The notes under the pieces are model-generated. The model did no database searches and was not told where the DNA came from. It was given only the letters and a program-made list of their open reading frames with translations. Both the position numbers and the translations under genes were made by a program. From Micavibrio_B sp964633355 (GTDB taxonomy: Bacteria; Pseudomonadota; Alphaproteobacteria; Micavibrionales; Micavibrionaceae), in NCBI GenBank assembly GCA_964633355.1, contig CAZWGO010000006.1, forward strand, positions 1 through 64,000: 64,000 nucleotides of DNA. Reading direction: 5' to 3'. Positions 39,999 to 50,079 of the stretch are shown piece after piece. The stretch's first letter is position 1. Each line of letters opens with the position of its first letter.

Positions 39999-40610
39999 AT
40001 GAATTTCAAAAAAACTACCCTTATTGTTCTTTTGTTTCTGATCTGGGGCAGTCCTGCTATGGCCGAAATCTATGAGCCGGGCACGGGTATTCTTTTGCCC
40101 AAGCGCAAGCAGGATAAGCAGAATGAAGAAAACCAGAAGCGCAATCAGCCGGTTCAGAAGCTAAATAATAGGAACTCCGATACAAAAATAGTGAAAGATG
40201 GGGCTGTTGTTCAGCCAAATCAGTCCGCTCCACTGATAGTGCAACCCAGCCGGTCCAATAATACAAGCGATAATGCCCAAAAACTAACCAATGCCTATGC
40301 GGCACATTTATATACGGGCGTATGTTCGCAGGAATATCGTGATTCACTGGCAGCGTTTACGGAGCCTAATCTGGATCGCCGTAAAATGTGGGCGGATATC
40401 CAGGCAAGTTGCAAATGCCTGACCAATGAAATCATGACGGAAGTGCCGGCGACCGATCTTGCAGATTATGTAATGTATACGCAGGGCGCTCAGAAGGATA
40501 CTCAATTGGCTCCGGAAGTTGCGTCTTATTACACATCGGGCAAAAGCGGGCAGATTCAACAACTCAGTTTAAATGGGCAAATTCGTAAGAAATGCGGCTT
40601 TCTTAACTAA
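39999..40610 (+). CDS. Exported protein of unknown function upstream of nuoG
   Basis: A 203-residue protein with a signal peptide (about 1-22, ending AMA), a Gln/Asn/Lys-rich disordered stretch (about 35-95) and a C-terminal domain with four cysteines (TGVCSQEY, ASCKCLT and KKCGFLN). No family recognised. It sits between nuoF and nuoG in operon orientation and is not a complex I subunit. Confidence 0.6.
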   Translation: MNFKKTTLIVLLFLIWGSPAMAEIYEPGTGILLPKRKQDKQNEENQKRNQPVQKLNNRNSDTKIVKDGAVVQPNQSAPLIVQPSRSNNTSDNAQKLTNAYAAHLYTGVCSQEYRDSLAAFTEPNLDRRKMWADIQASCKCLTNEIMTEVPATDLADYVMYTQGAQKDTQLAPEVASYYTSGKSGQIQQLSLNGQIRKKCGFLN

Positions 40611-40657
40611 AACCAATATGTTAGTTAATAGGCCTAATTCTCAGGAATCTTGAGTCC

Positions 40658-42658
40658 ATGCCCAAATTAAAGATCAACGACACTGAAATCGAAGTCGCGC
40701 CCGGAACATCTGTTCTACAAGCCGCAGAAATACTCGGCTATGAGGTTCCGCGATTTTGTTATCACGATAAATTAAGCGTTCCGGCGAATTGCCGCATGTG
40801 CCTGGTTGAAGTTAAAGGCGCACCGAAACCTGTGGCATCTTGCGCTATGGCATGTGGCGAAAATATGGAAGTCCTGACCGAATCCCCGATGGTCAAACGC
40901 GCGCGTAATGGCGTGATGGAAATGCTGTTGATCAATCACCCGCTCGATTGTCCGATTTGCGATCAAGGCGGCGAATGCGATTTGCAGGATCAGGCGATGG
41001 GCTATGGCTATGACCGTTCGCGCTATCACGAAACAAAACGCGCCGTAAAAGACAAATATTTTGGTCCCTTGATTCAAACATTCATGACGCGGTGTATTCA
41101 ATGCACGCGCTGTGTTCGTTTTGCCGATGAAATTGCCGGTGTATCCGATATCGGTTTGCTTAATCGCGGTGAAGATGTTGAAATTTCCACGATGGTCGAG
41201 AAAGCCATTGGCAGCGAATTGTCGGGTAATCTAATTGATGTTTGTCCGGTTGGAGCTTTGACATCCAAGCCTTATGCTTACCATGCGCGCCCTTGGGAAT
41301 TGCGCAAAGTTGAAACCATTGATGTCATGGATGCTGTCGGTTCCAATATCCGCGTCGATGTGCGCGGTAATGAAGTGATGCGCGTATTGCCGCGTTTGCA
41401 CGAAGGCGTAAATGAAGAATGGATTTCAGATAAAACACGTTTCTCATATGACGGTTTAAAAGCCCAGCGTCTGGACCAACCTTATGTTCGTGACAATGGT
41501 CGTTTACGTCCGGCCTCATGGGAAGAAGCTTTTGCGGTTGTGGCGTCGAAGTTAAAAGCGACGGCGAAAACACTTGGTGTTGTCGGCGAACTTTGCGCCG
41601 CCGAAGAAATGATCGCGCTGAAAGATTTACTAGGCGATGTCGATGGTGTCATGGGCATTCATATAGATGTGTCAAACCGCGCAGGATATTTATTCAATTC
41701 AGGTATTGTCGGTATCGAACAAGCCGATGCGATTTTGCTGGTCGGTACCAATCCGCGTATTGAGGCCGCGATGGTCAATGCTCGTATTCGTAAAACATGG
41801 CTGGCCAACCGCATTAAAGTTGGCGTGATTGGTGAGCAGGCGGATTTAACTTATCCGACTACCTATATCGGCGCAGGTCCGGACTCCTTAAAGGAATTGG
41901 TTGCGGGTAAGCATAGTTTTGCCGATGTTTTGAAGAATGCAAAAAATCCGATGATCATTATCGGGACGGGCGCTTTCCGCCGCGAAGATGGATTGGCTAT
42001 TCAATCGCTGGCACGCGATGCGGCTGAAACTTTCGGTATGGTAAAAGACGGATGGAACGGCTTTAACGTCCTTCATGTTCATGCCGCGCAAGTTACGGCG
42101 CTTGATCTGGGCATGGCCTCGGAAAAAGAAATTTCCGAGCAGGAAGTTGTCTATCTTTTGAATGTCGACTCAGAAAAAGTGAACGCGCAGATTTCTCCTT
42201 CCGCTTTTGTAGTATATCAAGGCCATCACGGCGATATCGGCGCTATGCGTGCGGATGTGATTTTGCCCGGCTCTGCCTATACTGAAAAAGACGGATTGTA
42301 TGTGAACACCGAAGGCCGCGTTCAGATGGGGAAAAAAGCTACATCCGCCCCGGGCGAGGCAAAAGAAGACTGGAAAATCCTTCGCGCGCTCTCTGCCGAA
42401 ATTGGCAAGCCATTGCCGTATGACAATATGTATCAATTGCGTCAGCGCCTCGTGAAAGAGTTCTCCACCTTTTCCAAGATCGACGTCGTCGAGCCGGCGG
42501 AATGGGGTTTCTTTGGTAAGGCAGGTGCTGTCAATTCCACGCCGTTCAGTTCGGCGATAAAAAATTTCTACATGACAAATGTGATTACCCGCGCCTCGCA
42601 AACGATGGCGAAATCTGCAGATGTATTTCTAAATAAGATCGTTGAGGCTGCCGAATGA
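40658..42658 (+). CDS. nuoG: NADH-quinone oxidoreductase subunit G
   Basis: A 666-residue 75-kDa subunit of the electron-transfer arm. An N-terminal 2Fe-2S ferredoxin domain has CYHDKLSVPANCRMCLVE. HPLDCPICDQGGECDLQ is the N5-type His-Cys cluster. CIQCTRCVRF and the later VCPVGAL supply the 4Fe-4S ligands. A molybdopterin-oxidoreductase-like domain without cofactor follows. Its stop overlaps nuoH by four bases. Confidence 0.95.
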   Translation: MPKLKINDTEIEVAPGTSVLQAAEILGYEVPRFCYHDKLSVPANCRMCLVEVKGAPKPVASCAMACGENMEVLTESPMVKRARNGVMEMLLINHPLDCPICDQGGECDLQDQAMGYGYDRSRYHETKRAVKDKYFGPLIQTFMTRCIQCTRCVRFADEIAGVSDIGLLNRGEDVEISTMVEKAIGSELSGNLIDVCPVGALTSKPYAYHARPWELRKVETIDVMDAVGSNIRVDVRGNEVMRVLPRLHEGVNEEWISDKTRFSYDGLKAQRLDQPYVRDNGRLRPASWEEAFAVVASKLKATAKTLGVVGELCAAEEMIALKDLLGDVDGVMGIHIDVSNRAGYLFNSGIVGIEQADAILLVGTNPRIEAAMVNARIRKTWLANRIKVGVIGEQADLTYPTTYIGAGPDSLKELVAGKHSFADVLKNAKNPMIIIGTGAFRREDGLAIQSLARDAAETFGMVKDGWNGFNVLHVHAAQVTALDLGMASEKEISEQEVVYLLNVDSEKVNAQISPSAFVVYQGHHGDIGAMRADVILPGSAYTEKDGLYVNTEGRVQMGKKATSAPGEAKEDWKILRALSAEIGKPLPYDNMYQLRQRLVKEFSTFSKIDVVEPAEWGFFGKAGAVNSTPFSSAIKNFYMTNVITRASQTMAKSADVFLNKIVEAAE

Positions 42659-43704
42659 TTTTGGAACTCTGGAATACATACGGCGAAGAAACTTTATGGA
42701 TGCTCCTGCATATGGGCATCTTGCTGCTCGTCGTTCTTTTATCTGTCGCGTATTTAATTTTCTTCGAGCGTAAAGTCTTGGGCGCGTTACAACGTCGCCA
42801 AGGACCGATGACCGTAGGACCTTTCGGCCTGTTCCAGTCATTTGCCGATGCGCTGAAGCTGATGACCAAGGAAAACATCATTCCTGCACAGGCGAACCGC
42901 ATCGTCTTTATGATCGCGCCAATTCTGACCATGATTTTGGCGATGGTTGCGTGGGCGGTTATTCCCGTCAGTGCCGATTGGGTTGTCGCCAATATCAATG
43001 TCGGTGTTTTGTATCTTTTTGCCGTATCATCGATGGGCGTTTACGGTGTGATGATGGCCGGATGGGCATCGAACTCCAAATACGCATTCCTCGGCGGTCT
43101 CCGCAGCGCATCTCAAATGGTTTCTTATGAAGTTTCCATGGGATTGGTGATCGTAACCGTTATCCTGTCTGTCGGTTCGATGAATCTGACGGATATCGTG
43201 ACTGTCAATCGTCCGTTCTGGGTCGATGTCATGCTTTTCCCGATGTTCATTATTTTCCTCGTCTCTATTTTGGCGGAAACCAACCGTTCGCCGTTCGATT
43301 TGCCGGAAGGTGAATCTGAGCTTTCCGGTGGTTTCATGGTCGAATATTCGGCGATGACGTTCGGTCTATTCTTCCTCGGTGAATACGCCAACATGATTTT
43401 GATGTCGGCGATTACGGCGATCCTGTTTATGGGCGGATGGCTGCCGCCATTTGAGATCGCGGCTTTGGCGGTTATTCCCGGCGTGATCTGGTTTATCCTG
43501 AAAGTCTGTTTGATCCTGTTCTTCTTTATATGGGTACGCGGGACTTTCCCGAGATACCGCTACGACCAGTTAATGCGTTTGGGCTGGAAAGTGTTCCTGC
43601 CGTTCTCGCTGATCTGGGTATTGATTGTGGCCGGTGCATTGATCTATTTCGATGCGCTGCCCGGCATGAAGCCTGAACCGGAAATAATGTTAGGTTTGCA
43701 ATAA
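42655..43704 (+). CDS. nuoH: NADH-quinone oxidoreductase subunit H
   Basis: A 349-residue membrane subunit with eight helices that forms much of the quinone channel. RRQGPMTVGPFGLFQSFADALKL and AETNRSPFDLPEGESELSGG are the conserved loops carrying the acidic residues for coupling. Confidence 0.96.
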   Translation: MILELWNTYGEETLWMLLHMGILLLVVLLSVAYLIFFERKVLGALQRRQGPMTVGPFGLFQSFADALKLMTKENIIPAQANRIVFMIAPILTMILAMVAWAVIPVSADWVVANINVGVLYLFAVSSMGVYGVMMAGWASNSKYAFLGGLRSASQMVSYEVSMGLVIVTVILSVGSMNLTDIVTVNRPFWVDVMLFPMFIIFLVSILAETNRSPFDLPEGESELSGGFMVEYSAMTFGLFFLGEYANMILMSAITAILFMGGWLPPFEIAALAVIPGVIWFILKVCLILFFFIWVRGTFPRYRYDQLMRLGWKVFLPFSLIWVLIVAGALIYFDALPGMKPEPEIMLGLQ

Positions 43705-44192
43705 TGAAAATTAAAACCGTCCTTCAATCCTTTCTTCTGGCCGAAATCGTCAAAGGTATGCTTTTGACGCTGAAATATATTTTCTTCATGCCGAAAGTGA
43801 CGATCAACTATCCTTATGAACGCGGACCTCTTTCAACCCGTTTTCGCGGCGAGCATGCTTTGCGCCGTTACCCGAATGGCGAGGAAAGATGTATAGCCTG
43901 TAAACTTTGCGAGGCGGTTTGTCCGGCCCTTGCCATCACCATTGAAGCTGAACCTCGCGCCGACGGTTCACGGCGTACGACACGGTACGATATCGACATG
44001 ACCAAATGTATTTACTGCGGCCTTTGTCAGGAAGCCTGCCCGGTCGATTCCATCGTCGAAGGGCCTAATCTGGAATTTGCCACGGAAACCCGCGAAGAGC
44101 TTTACTATAATAAAGAAAAGCTTCTTTTGAACGGCGATCGATGGGAAGCGCAAATCGCCCGCAACCTCGCCAAAGACGCGCCTTACAGATAA
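43704..44192 (+). CDS. nuoI: NADH-quinone oxidoreductase subunit I
   Basis: A 162-residue ferredoxin-like subunit with two 4Fe-4S clusters (N6a and N6b): CIACKLCEAVCPA and CIYCGLCQEACPVDSI. It is linked to nuoH by a TAATG overlap. Confidence 0.96.
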   Translation: MKIKTVLQSFLLAEIVKGMLLTLKYIFFMPKVTINYPYERGPLSTRFRGEHALRRYPNGEERCIACKLCEAVCPALAITIEAEPRADGSRRTTRYDIDMTKCIYCGLCQEACPVDSIVEGPNLEFATETREELYYNKEKLLLNGDRWEAQIARNLAKDAPYR

Positions 44193-44202
44193 GAGAGAGA
44201 AT

Positions 44203-44820
44203 ATGATAAGCGCCATTGCCTTTTATCTTTTTGCCGCCGTGCTGGTTTTCAGCGCGATCATGGTTATTACCGCCCGCAACCCCGTTCACTCGGTATTGTT
44301 CCTGATCCTCGCGTTTTTCAACGCGGCGGGATTATTCGTTCTGCTTGGCGCCGAATTTATCGCGATGATTTTGGTGATCGTTTATGTCGGCGCGGTGGCT
44401 GTCTTGTTTATGTTCGTCGTGATGATGCTCGATATTAGCTTTGCCGATTTGCGAAAAGGCGCCATGCAGTTTATTCCTCTCGGCCTTGCCATTGGCGGTA
44501 TTTTGCTGGTCGAATTATTTACCCTCTACACATCATGGGATTTCGCACCGCAGGCCATCAATAACACGGATGTCGCCGCAATTGCCGGACAAGGAGACAC
44601 TAATACGGAAGCTTTGGGTAAAATCCTGTATACCGACTATGTATTTCCGTTTCAGGTATCAGGCCTTATTCTTCTTGTGTCCATGATCGGGGCGATTGTT
44701 CTGACTCATCGCCGCCGCGCCGATGTATTACGCCAGAAAGTTGGCGATCAGGTGGAGCGTACGCAAAGTCAGTCCATGGAAATTAAACAAGTTAAAGTCG
44801 GCGCAGGAGTTGACGTATGA
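44203..44820 (+). CDS. nuoJ: NADH-quinone oxidoreductase subunit J
   Basis: A 205-residue membrane subunit with five helices. ARNPVHSVLFLILAFFNAAG and the YVGAVAVLFMFVVMMLD helix, which contains the conserved pi-bulge region, identify it. It overlaps nuoK by four bases. Confidence 0.95.
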   Translation: MISAIAFYLFAAVLVFSAIMVITARNPVHSVLFLILAFFNAAGLFVLLGAEFIAMILVIVYVGAVAVLFMFVVMMLDISFADLRKGAMQFIPLGLAIGGILLVELFTLYTSWDFAPQAINNTDVAAIAGQGDTNTEALGKILYTDYVFPFQVSGLILLVSMIGAIVLTHRRRADVLRQKVGDQVERTQSQSMEIKQVKVGAGVDV

Positions 44821-45125
44821 CCATCGGTTTAACGCATTATCTTATATTGGCTGGATTATTGTTTACGCTCGGCGTGTTTGGCATGTTCCTGAATCGTAAA
44901 AATGTGATTGTCATCCTTATGTCGATTGAGTTGATGCTCCTTGCGGTCAACATCAACTTTGTTGCGTTTTCGACTTTTTTAAACGATTTGGCGGGGCAGG
45001 TATTCACCATGTTTATCCTGACCGTTGCCGCCGCCGAGGCCGCGATCGGTCTTGCGATCCTCGTCGTTTTCTTCCGTAACAAGGGCACGATTGCCGTTGA
45101 AGATATTGCAGAGTTAAAAGGTTAA
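44817..45125 (+). CDS. nuoK: NADH-quinone oxidoreductase subunit K
   Basis: A 102-residue subunit of three helices related to MnhC. The conserved Glu residues of the antiporter-like pathway are in MSIELMLLAVNI and AAAEAAIGLAI. Confidence 0.96.
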   Translation: MTIGLTHYLILAGLLFTLGVFGMFLNRKNVIVILMSIELMLLAVNINFVAFSTFLNDLAGQVFTMFILTVAAAEAAIGLAILVVFFRNKGTIAVEDIAELKG

Positions 45126-45128
45126 TTT

Positions 45129-47066
45129 ATGGAATATTTTGCAGTCTTCCCATCGCTCATTGCCTTTATCATTGTCGGCTTGTTCGGCAAGAAACTCGGT
45201 GACCTGTCATCGCAACTGATTACATGCGCCGGTGTTATTCTGGCGGCGGTCGTATCCGTTATTTTATTTAATGACGTTGCGCTTCACCATGCACCGCATA
45301 CGGTCGAGCTGATGACATGGATTGCCTCCGGCGACTTCAAAGTGTCGTGGAGCTTACGGATCGATCAACTCGCCGTTGTCATGATGTGCGTTATCAACAT
45401 CGTTTCGGCCTGTGTTCATGTTTATTCTGTCGGCTACATGTCGCATGACGAGCATAAACCACGTTTTATGGCTTATCTTTCTCTGTTTACTTTTGCCATG
45501 TTGATGCTGGTCACGTCTGATAATCTGCTCCAGCTTTTCTTCGGCTGGGAAGGGGTCGGTTTGGCGTCATACCTTTTGATCGGTTTCTGGTATAAAAAAC
45601 CGTCCGCCAATGCGGCGTCGATGAAAGCCTTTATCGTTAACCGCGTCGGCGATTTAGGTTTGACGCTCGGTATCATGGCGGCGTTTGTTGTGTTCGGCAC
45701 GATCCAGTTTGACGGTATTTTTGACAATGCTTCGGCTAAAACTGGTGAGATGTTCAACTTCTTCGGCTTTAACGTTCATGCACTGACACTCATCTGCCTT
45801 CTATTGTTCGTCGGCGCGGTTGGTAAATCGGCGCAATTGGGTTTGCACACATGGCTGCCGGACGCGATGGAAGGCCCGACACCTGTATCGGCCCTGATCC
45901 ACGCGGCGACAATGGTCACGGCGGGCGTTTTCCTTGTCACAAGATTTTCACCGGTTTTCGAATATGCGCCGGATGCCTTGATGGTCGTTTGCTTCCTCGG
46001 GGCTTTGACGGCAATCGTTGCTGCCACCATCGGCATGACGCAATTCGATATCAAGCGTGTCATTGCCTATTCGACGATGTCACAGCTCGGCTACATGTTC
46101 TTCGCGCTCGGCGTTTCCGCTTATCCGGCGGCGATGTTCCACTTGATGACGCACGCCTTTTTCAAAGCATTGCTTTTCCTTGGTGCAGGGTCCGTTATTC
46201 ACGCCATGTCCAATGAACAGGACATGCGCAAAATGGGCGGTATATGGAAGATGATCCCTGTGACCTATACATTAATGTGGATCGGTTCGCTGGCTCTGGC
46301 GGGTATCATTCCATTCGCCGGTTATTATTCCAAGGATATGATTTTGGAAGCGGCATGGGCCTCGGGGTCTAATGTCGGTCATTTTGCTTACTGGATCGGA
46401 ATTGTCGCCGCGCTTTTGACGGCTTTCTATTCATGGCGTTTGATTATCATGACCTTCCACGGTAAACCACGGACCGACCATCACACGATGGATCATGTCC
46501 ATGAATCTCCGGCCGTGATGCTGATACCTCTCTTCGTTCTGGCGACAGGCGCTTTATTCGCTGGTTACTTCTTTTATGATAATTTCGTCGGCCACCACAT
46601 GGCGGAATTCTGGGGCAAGAGTATCTTTGTTCTTGAAGAAAATAATTCCGTCGAAAAAGCCCACCATGTGGCGGCATGGGTTAAATATCTGCCGCTCGGT
46701 ATTGGTGCGCTTGGTATTCTTCTGGGTTATGTCGCTTATCTTTTTGTACCCGGAATTCCTGCGAAGACGGTTTCGCTATTCAGGCCTATCCATACTTTAT
46801 TTTATCGCAAATGGTTCTTTGACGAGATTTACAATTTCGTCTTTGTCAAAGGCTCGCTCGCCCTCGGCAATTTTTTCTGGAAGCGCGGCGATCAGGATAC
46901 GATTGATCAATTCGGACCCAATGGGATTGCGTCGGTTTCGCGCAAATTCGGCGGATTGCTCAGCCGTTTCCAGAGCGGTTATGTTTTCCAGTATGCTTTC
47001 GTCATGATCATCGGGGTATTTATCCTGGTGACATGGTTCGCGCTAAAATTCAGGATTTTTAACTAA
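45129..47066 (+). CDS. nuoL: NADH-quinone oxidoreductase subunit L
   Basis: A 645-residue antiporter-like proton pump subunit at the far end of the membrane arm. FFGWEGVGLASYLLIGFWY, HTWLPDAMEGPTPVSALIHA and STMSQLGYM are the conserved helices; the C-terminal part includes the lateral helix. Confidence 0.96.
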   Translation: MEYFAVFPSLIAFIIVGLFGKKLGDLSSQLITCAGVILAAVVSVILFNDVALHHAPHTVELMTWIASGDFKVSWSLRIDQLAVVMMCVINIVSACVHVYSVGYMSHDEHKPRFMAYLSLFTFAMLMLVTSDNLLQLFFGWEGVGLASYLLIGFWYKKPSANAASMKAFIVNRVGDLGLTLGIMAAFVVFGTIQFDGIFDNASAKTGEMFNFFGFNVHALTLICLLLFVGAVGKSAQLGLHTWLPDAMEGPTPVSALIHAATMVTAGVFLVTRFSPVFEYAPDALMVVCFLGALTAIVAATIGMTQFDIKRVIAYSTMSQLGYMFFALGVSAYPAAMFHLMTHAFFKALLFLGAGSVIHAMSNEQDMRKMGGIWKMIPVTYTLMWIGSLALAGIIPFAGYYSKDMILEAAWASGSNVGHFAYWIGIVAALLTAFYSWRLIIMTFHGKPRTDHHTMDHVHESPAVMLIPLFVLATGALFAGYFFYDNFVGHHMAEFWGKSIFVLEENNSVEKAHHVAAWVKYLPLGIGALGILLGYVAYLFVPGIPAKTVSLFRPIHTLFYRKWFFDEIYNFVFVKGSLALGNFFWKRGDQDTIDQFGPNGIASVSRKFGGLLSRFQSGYVFQYAFVMIIGVFILVTWFALKFRIFN

Positions 47067-48625
47067 TGATCGATTTTCCTTTACTCTCACTCCTGACTTT
47101 CCTGCCACTCCTCGGCGCCTTCCTGATAGCGATGCTGCGCGGGCCGGAAGAAGCGGTGGCGAAGAACGCAAAATATTCCGCGCTCTTTACCTCGACGCTT
47201 GTGTTTATCTTCTCTCTTTTACTGCTGAAAAATTTCGATCCGGCTACAGCGGATTTCCAATTCGTTGAAAAATTCGAATGGTTTCCAACGCTCGGCATTT
47301 CCTATCATATGGGTGTTGATGGGATTTCATTGTTCTTCGTCGTCCTCTCGGCTTTCCTGACACCGATTTGCGTACTGGCCAGCTGGAACTCGATCAAAAC
47401 CCGCTCTAAAGAATATATGATCGCGTTCCTTGTCCTTGAAACGATGATGATCGGAACTTTTTCATCGCTCGACGCCATTCTTTTCTATGTTTTCTTTGAA
47501 GCCGTTTTGATCCCGATGTTTATCATTATTGGTGTATGGGGTGGGCAACGTCGCGTCTATGCCGCGTTTAAGTTTTTCCTCTACACATTGCTCGGGTCCG
47601 TCTTGATGCTAGTCGCGTTACTGGCCATGTATATTCAGGCAGGCACGACCGATATTCCAACATTGATGGAAACCGCGTTTTCGCCAAGCATGCAAAAATG
47701 GTTGTGGCTGGCGTTCTTTGCCAGCTTTGCCGTCAAGATGCCAATGTGGCCGGTTCATACATGGCTGCCGGATGCGCACGTTGAAGCGCCGACCGCAGGT
47801 TCCGTTATTCTTGCCGGTGTCCTTTTGAAAATGGGAGGCTATGGTTTTCTTCGGTTCTCGCTGCCGATGCTGCCGGATGCTACGCAATATTTCATTCCGC
47901 TGGTTTTCGGCATGAGCGTGATTGCCATTATCTATACGTCTCTGGTCGCGCTCGTTCAAAAAGACATGAAAAAACTGATCGCTTATTCATCGGTCGCTCA
48001 TATGGGGTTTGTGACGCTCGGCATTTTCACCCTCAATCGCCAAGGTATCGATGGCGCAATCTTCCAGATGATTTCTCATGGTATCGTTTCTGCCGCATTA
48101 TTCCTTTGCGTCGGTGTTGTCTATGACCGTTTGCATACACGCGATATCGATAAATACGGCGGTATCGCCAAAAACATGCCGGTTTACGCGACCGTCTTTA
48201 TGATCTTTATGCTCGGCTCGGTCGGATTGCCGGGAACGTCGGGTTTTGTCGGGGAATTCTTGTCGCTGCTCGGTGCGTTTAAAGTCAATACGATGGTCGC
48301 GACATTTGCCGCCAGCGGTGTCGTGCTTGGCGCGGCTTATATGTTGCATCTCTACAGAAAAATCGCGTTCGGTCCGCAGACCAACCCCGAAGCTGCCGGT
48401 ATGAATGATCTGAACAAACGCGAATTCTTTTACTTTGTGCCGCTTGTCATCATCGTTCTCTGGCTCGGTGTTGCGCCATCCTATGTATTAGATCGCACAG
48501 GGCCATCGGTTGAAAAACTGATTGCGCAATATAATGCCAAACTGACATCGACAACAGCGGAGACTCCGCCAATGCCGACTGCGGCTCCATCTGAAACGCC
48601 ATCGAATACAGGCGAGGTAGAATAA
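47066..48625 (+). CDS. nuoM: NADH-quinone oxidoreductase subunit M
   Basis: A 519-residue antiporter-like proton pump subunit. YVFFEAVLIPMFIIIGVWGG, HTWLPDAHVEAPTAGSVILA and YSSVAHMGFV are typical. The last 40 residues are a Pro/Thr/Ser-rich tail. TAATG overlap with nuoL. Confidence 0.96.
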   Translation: MIDFPLLSLLTFLPLLGAFLIAMLRGPEEAVAKNAKYSALFTSTLVFIFSLLLLKNFDPATADFQFVEKFEWFPTLGISYHMGVDGISLFFVVLSAFLTPICVLASWNSIKTRSKEYMIAFLVLETMMIGTFSSLDAILFYVFFEAVLIPMFIIIGVWGGQRRVYAAFKFFLYTLLGSVLMLVALLAMYIQAGTTDIPTLMETAFSPSMQKWLWLAFFASFAVKMPMWPVHTWLPDAHVEAPTAGSVILAGVLLKMGGYGFLRFSLPMLPDATQYFIPLVFGMSVIAIIYTSLVALVQKDMKKLIAYSSVAHMGFVTLGIFTLNRQGIDGAIFQMISHGIVSAALFLCVGVVYDRLHTRDIDKYGGIAKNMPVYATVFMIFMLGSVGLPGTSGFVGEFLSLLGAFKVNTMVATFAASGVVLGAAYMLHLYRKIAFGPQTNPEAAGMNDLNKREFFYFVPLVIIVLWLGVAPSYVLDRTGPSVEKLIAQYNAKLTSTTAETPPMPTAAPSETPSNTGEVE

Positions 48626-48627
48626 TA

Positions 48628-50079
48628 ATGACCAGCGGACTTCACATCGCTTTCCAATCCCTGATGCCGGAAATCTTCTTATCTGTATCGGCGCTTCTTT
48701 TGCTCGTCTTCGGTGTCTTTAAAGGCAACGGCTCGACGATTAAGGTTTTGTGGTTAACCGTTGCCGCAATTATAGTCGGTGGTGTTTTAATCGCGACAGG
48801 GTCTTCGGATCAGGTCTTGCTACTCAATGACATGGTGATCGTTGACCGTTTTTCCTATGTCCTGAAATGTATCATTGCGGTCGGTTTGATCGCGTCGCTG
48901 ATCCTCTCCGCCGGATCGCTGCATGATAACAAGCTTTATCGCTTTGAATATTCGATCCTGATTTTGCTATCCGGTATCGGCATGATGCTGATGGTGTCGG
49001 CTCATAATCTTTTGTCGCTATATGTCTCGCTCGAATTATCATCGCTTTGTCTTTATGTACTGGCGGCGATCAAGCGCGACGATCTGAAATCATCGGAAGC
49101 GGGCATTAAATATTTCGTACTCGGTGCATTGTCATCCGGTCTGTTGTTGTTCGGTTCGTCTTTAATTTATGGCTATACGGGCAGCCTTGATTTCAACCTG
49201 ATCGGTGGAACGATCGAACAGAACAAGGTCAATATGGCGCCGGGCGTGATCGTCGGCATGGTGTTCATTCTCACCGGACTTTCATTTAAAGTATCGGCAG
49301 TGCCGTTCCATATGTGGGCGCCGGATGTGTATCAAGGCGCACCGACACCTGTCACGGCTTTATTCGCTATTGTTACCAAAATCGCGGCAATGGGTCTTTT
49401 GATCCGACTTCTGACCGGTCCGTTTGCGGGCGCGATGCCGCAATGGTCGCAGATTATCATCTTTGTATCTCTGGCGTCTGTCTTGCTCGGTTCGCTGGCT
49501 GGACTAGTGCAGGAAAATATCAAACGCCTTCTGGCTTACAGCTCGATCGGGAATATGGGCTTTGCCCTGATCGGTCTTCTGGCCGGCACGCCGGAAGGTA
49601 TCGCGAGTGTCCTTATTTATCTGACTCTTTATATGATTATGACGGCAGGGACATTCGGCATCGTCATGAATATGCGCAAAAACGGACAGGCGGTTGAAAA
49701 TATTTCTGACCTTGCAGGGCTTTCGAAATCATCTCCCGCTTTGGCGTATTCGTTGGCTGCTTTGATGTTCTCGATGAGCGGTATTCCACCGCTTGCCGGT
49801 TTCTTTAGTAAATTATTCGTGTTTCAGGCGGCTGTCGCCGAGGGATATTATACGGTCGCGGTCATCGGCGTTCTGGCATCGGTTATCGGCGCTTATTATT
49901 ATTTGCGGATTATCAAAGTCATGTTCTTCGATAAATCAGAAGAGAAGTTCGACGCGAATGTTTATACCAGCCGCAGCGCTGTAATTTTCGTTTCAGTCCT
50001 TTTAACGGTTTTATTTATTCTTGCGCCGAATGAGCTTTTGACGTTCTCGACACAGGCCGCTCAGTCTTTATTTGAATAA
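48628..50079 (+). CDS. nuoN: NADH-quinone oxidoreductase subunit N
   Basis: A 483-residue antiporter-like proton pump subunit, the last of the nuo genes. YVSLELSSLCLYVLAA, PFHMWAPDVYQGAPTPVTA and YSSIGNMGFALIG are characteristic. birA starts on its stop codon, so the operon continues. Confidence 0.95.
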   Translation: MTSGLHIAFQSLMPEIFLSVSALLLLVFGVFKGNGSTIKVLWLTVAAIIVGGVLIATGSSDQVLLLNDMVIVDRFSYVLKCIIAVGLIASLILSAGSLHDNKLYRFEYSILILLSGIGMMLMVSAHNLLSLYVSLELSSLCLYVLAAIKRDDLKSSEAGIKYFVLGALSSGLLLFGSSLIYGYTGSLDFNLIGGTIEQNKVNMAPGVIVGMVFILTGLSFKVSAVPFHMWAPDVYQGAPTPVTALFAIVTKIAAMGLLIRLLTGPFAGAMPQWSQIIIFVSLASVLLGSLAGLVQENIKRLLAYSSIGNMGFALIGLLAGTPEGIASVLIYLTLYMIMTAGTFGIVMNMRKNGQAVENISDLAGLSKSSPALAYSLAALMFSMSGIPPLAGFFSKLFVFQAAVAEGYYTVAVIGVLASVIGAYYYLRIIKVMFFDKSEEKFDANVYTSRSAVIFVSVLLTVLFILAPNELLTFSTQAAQSLFE

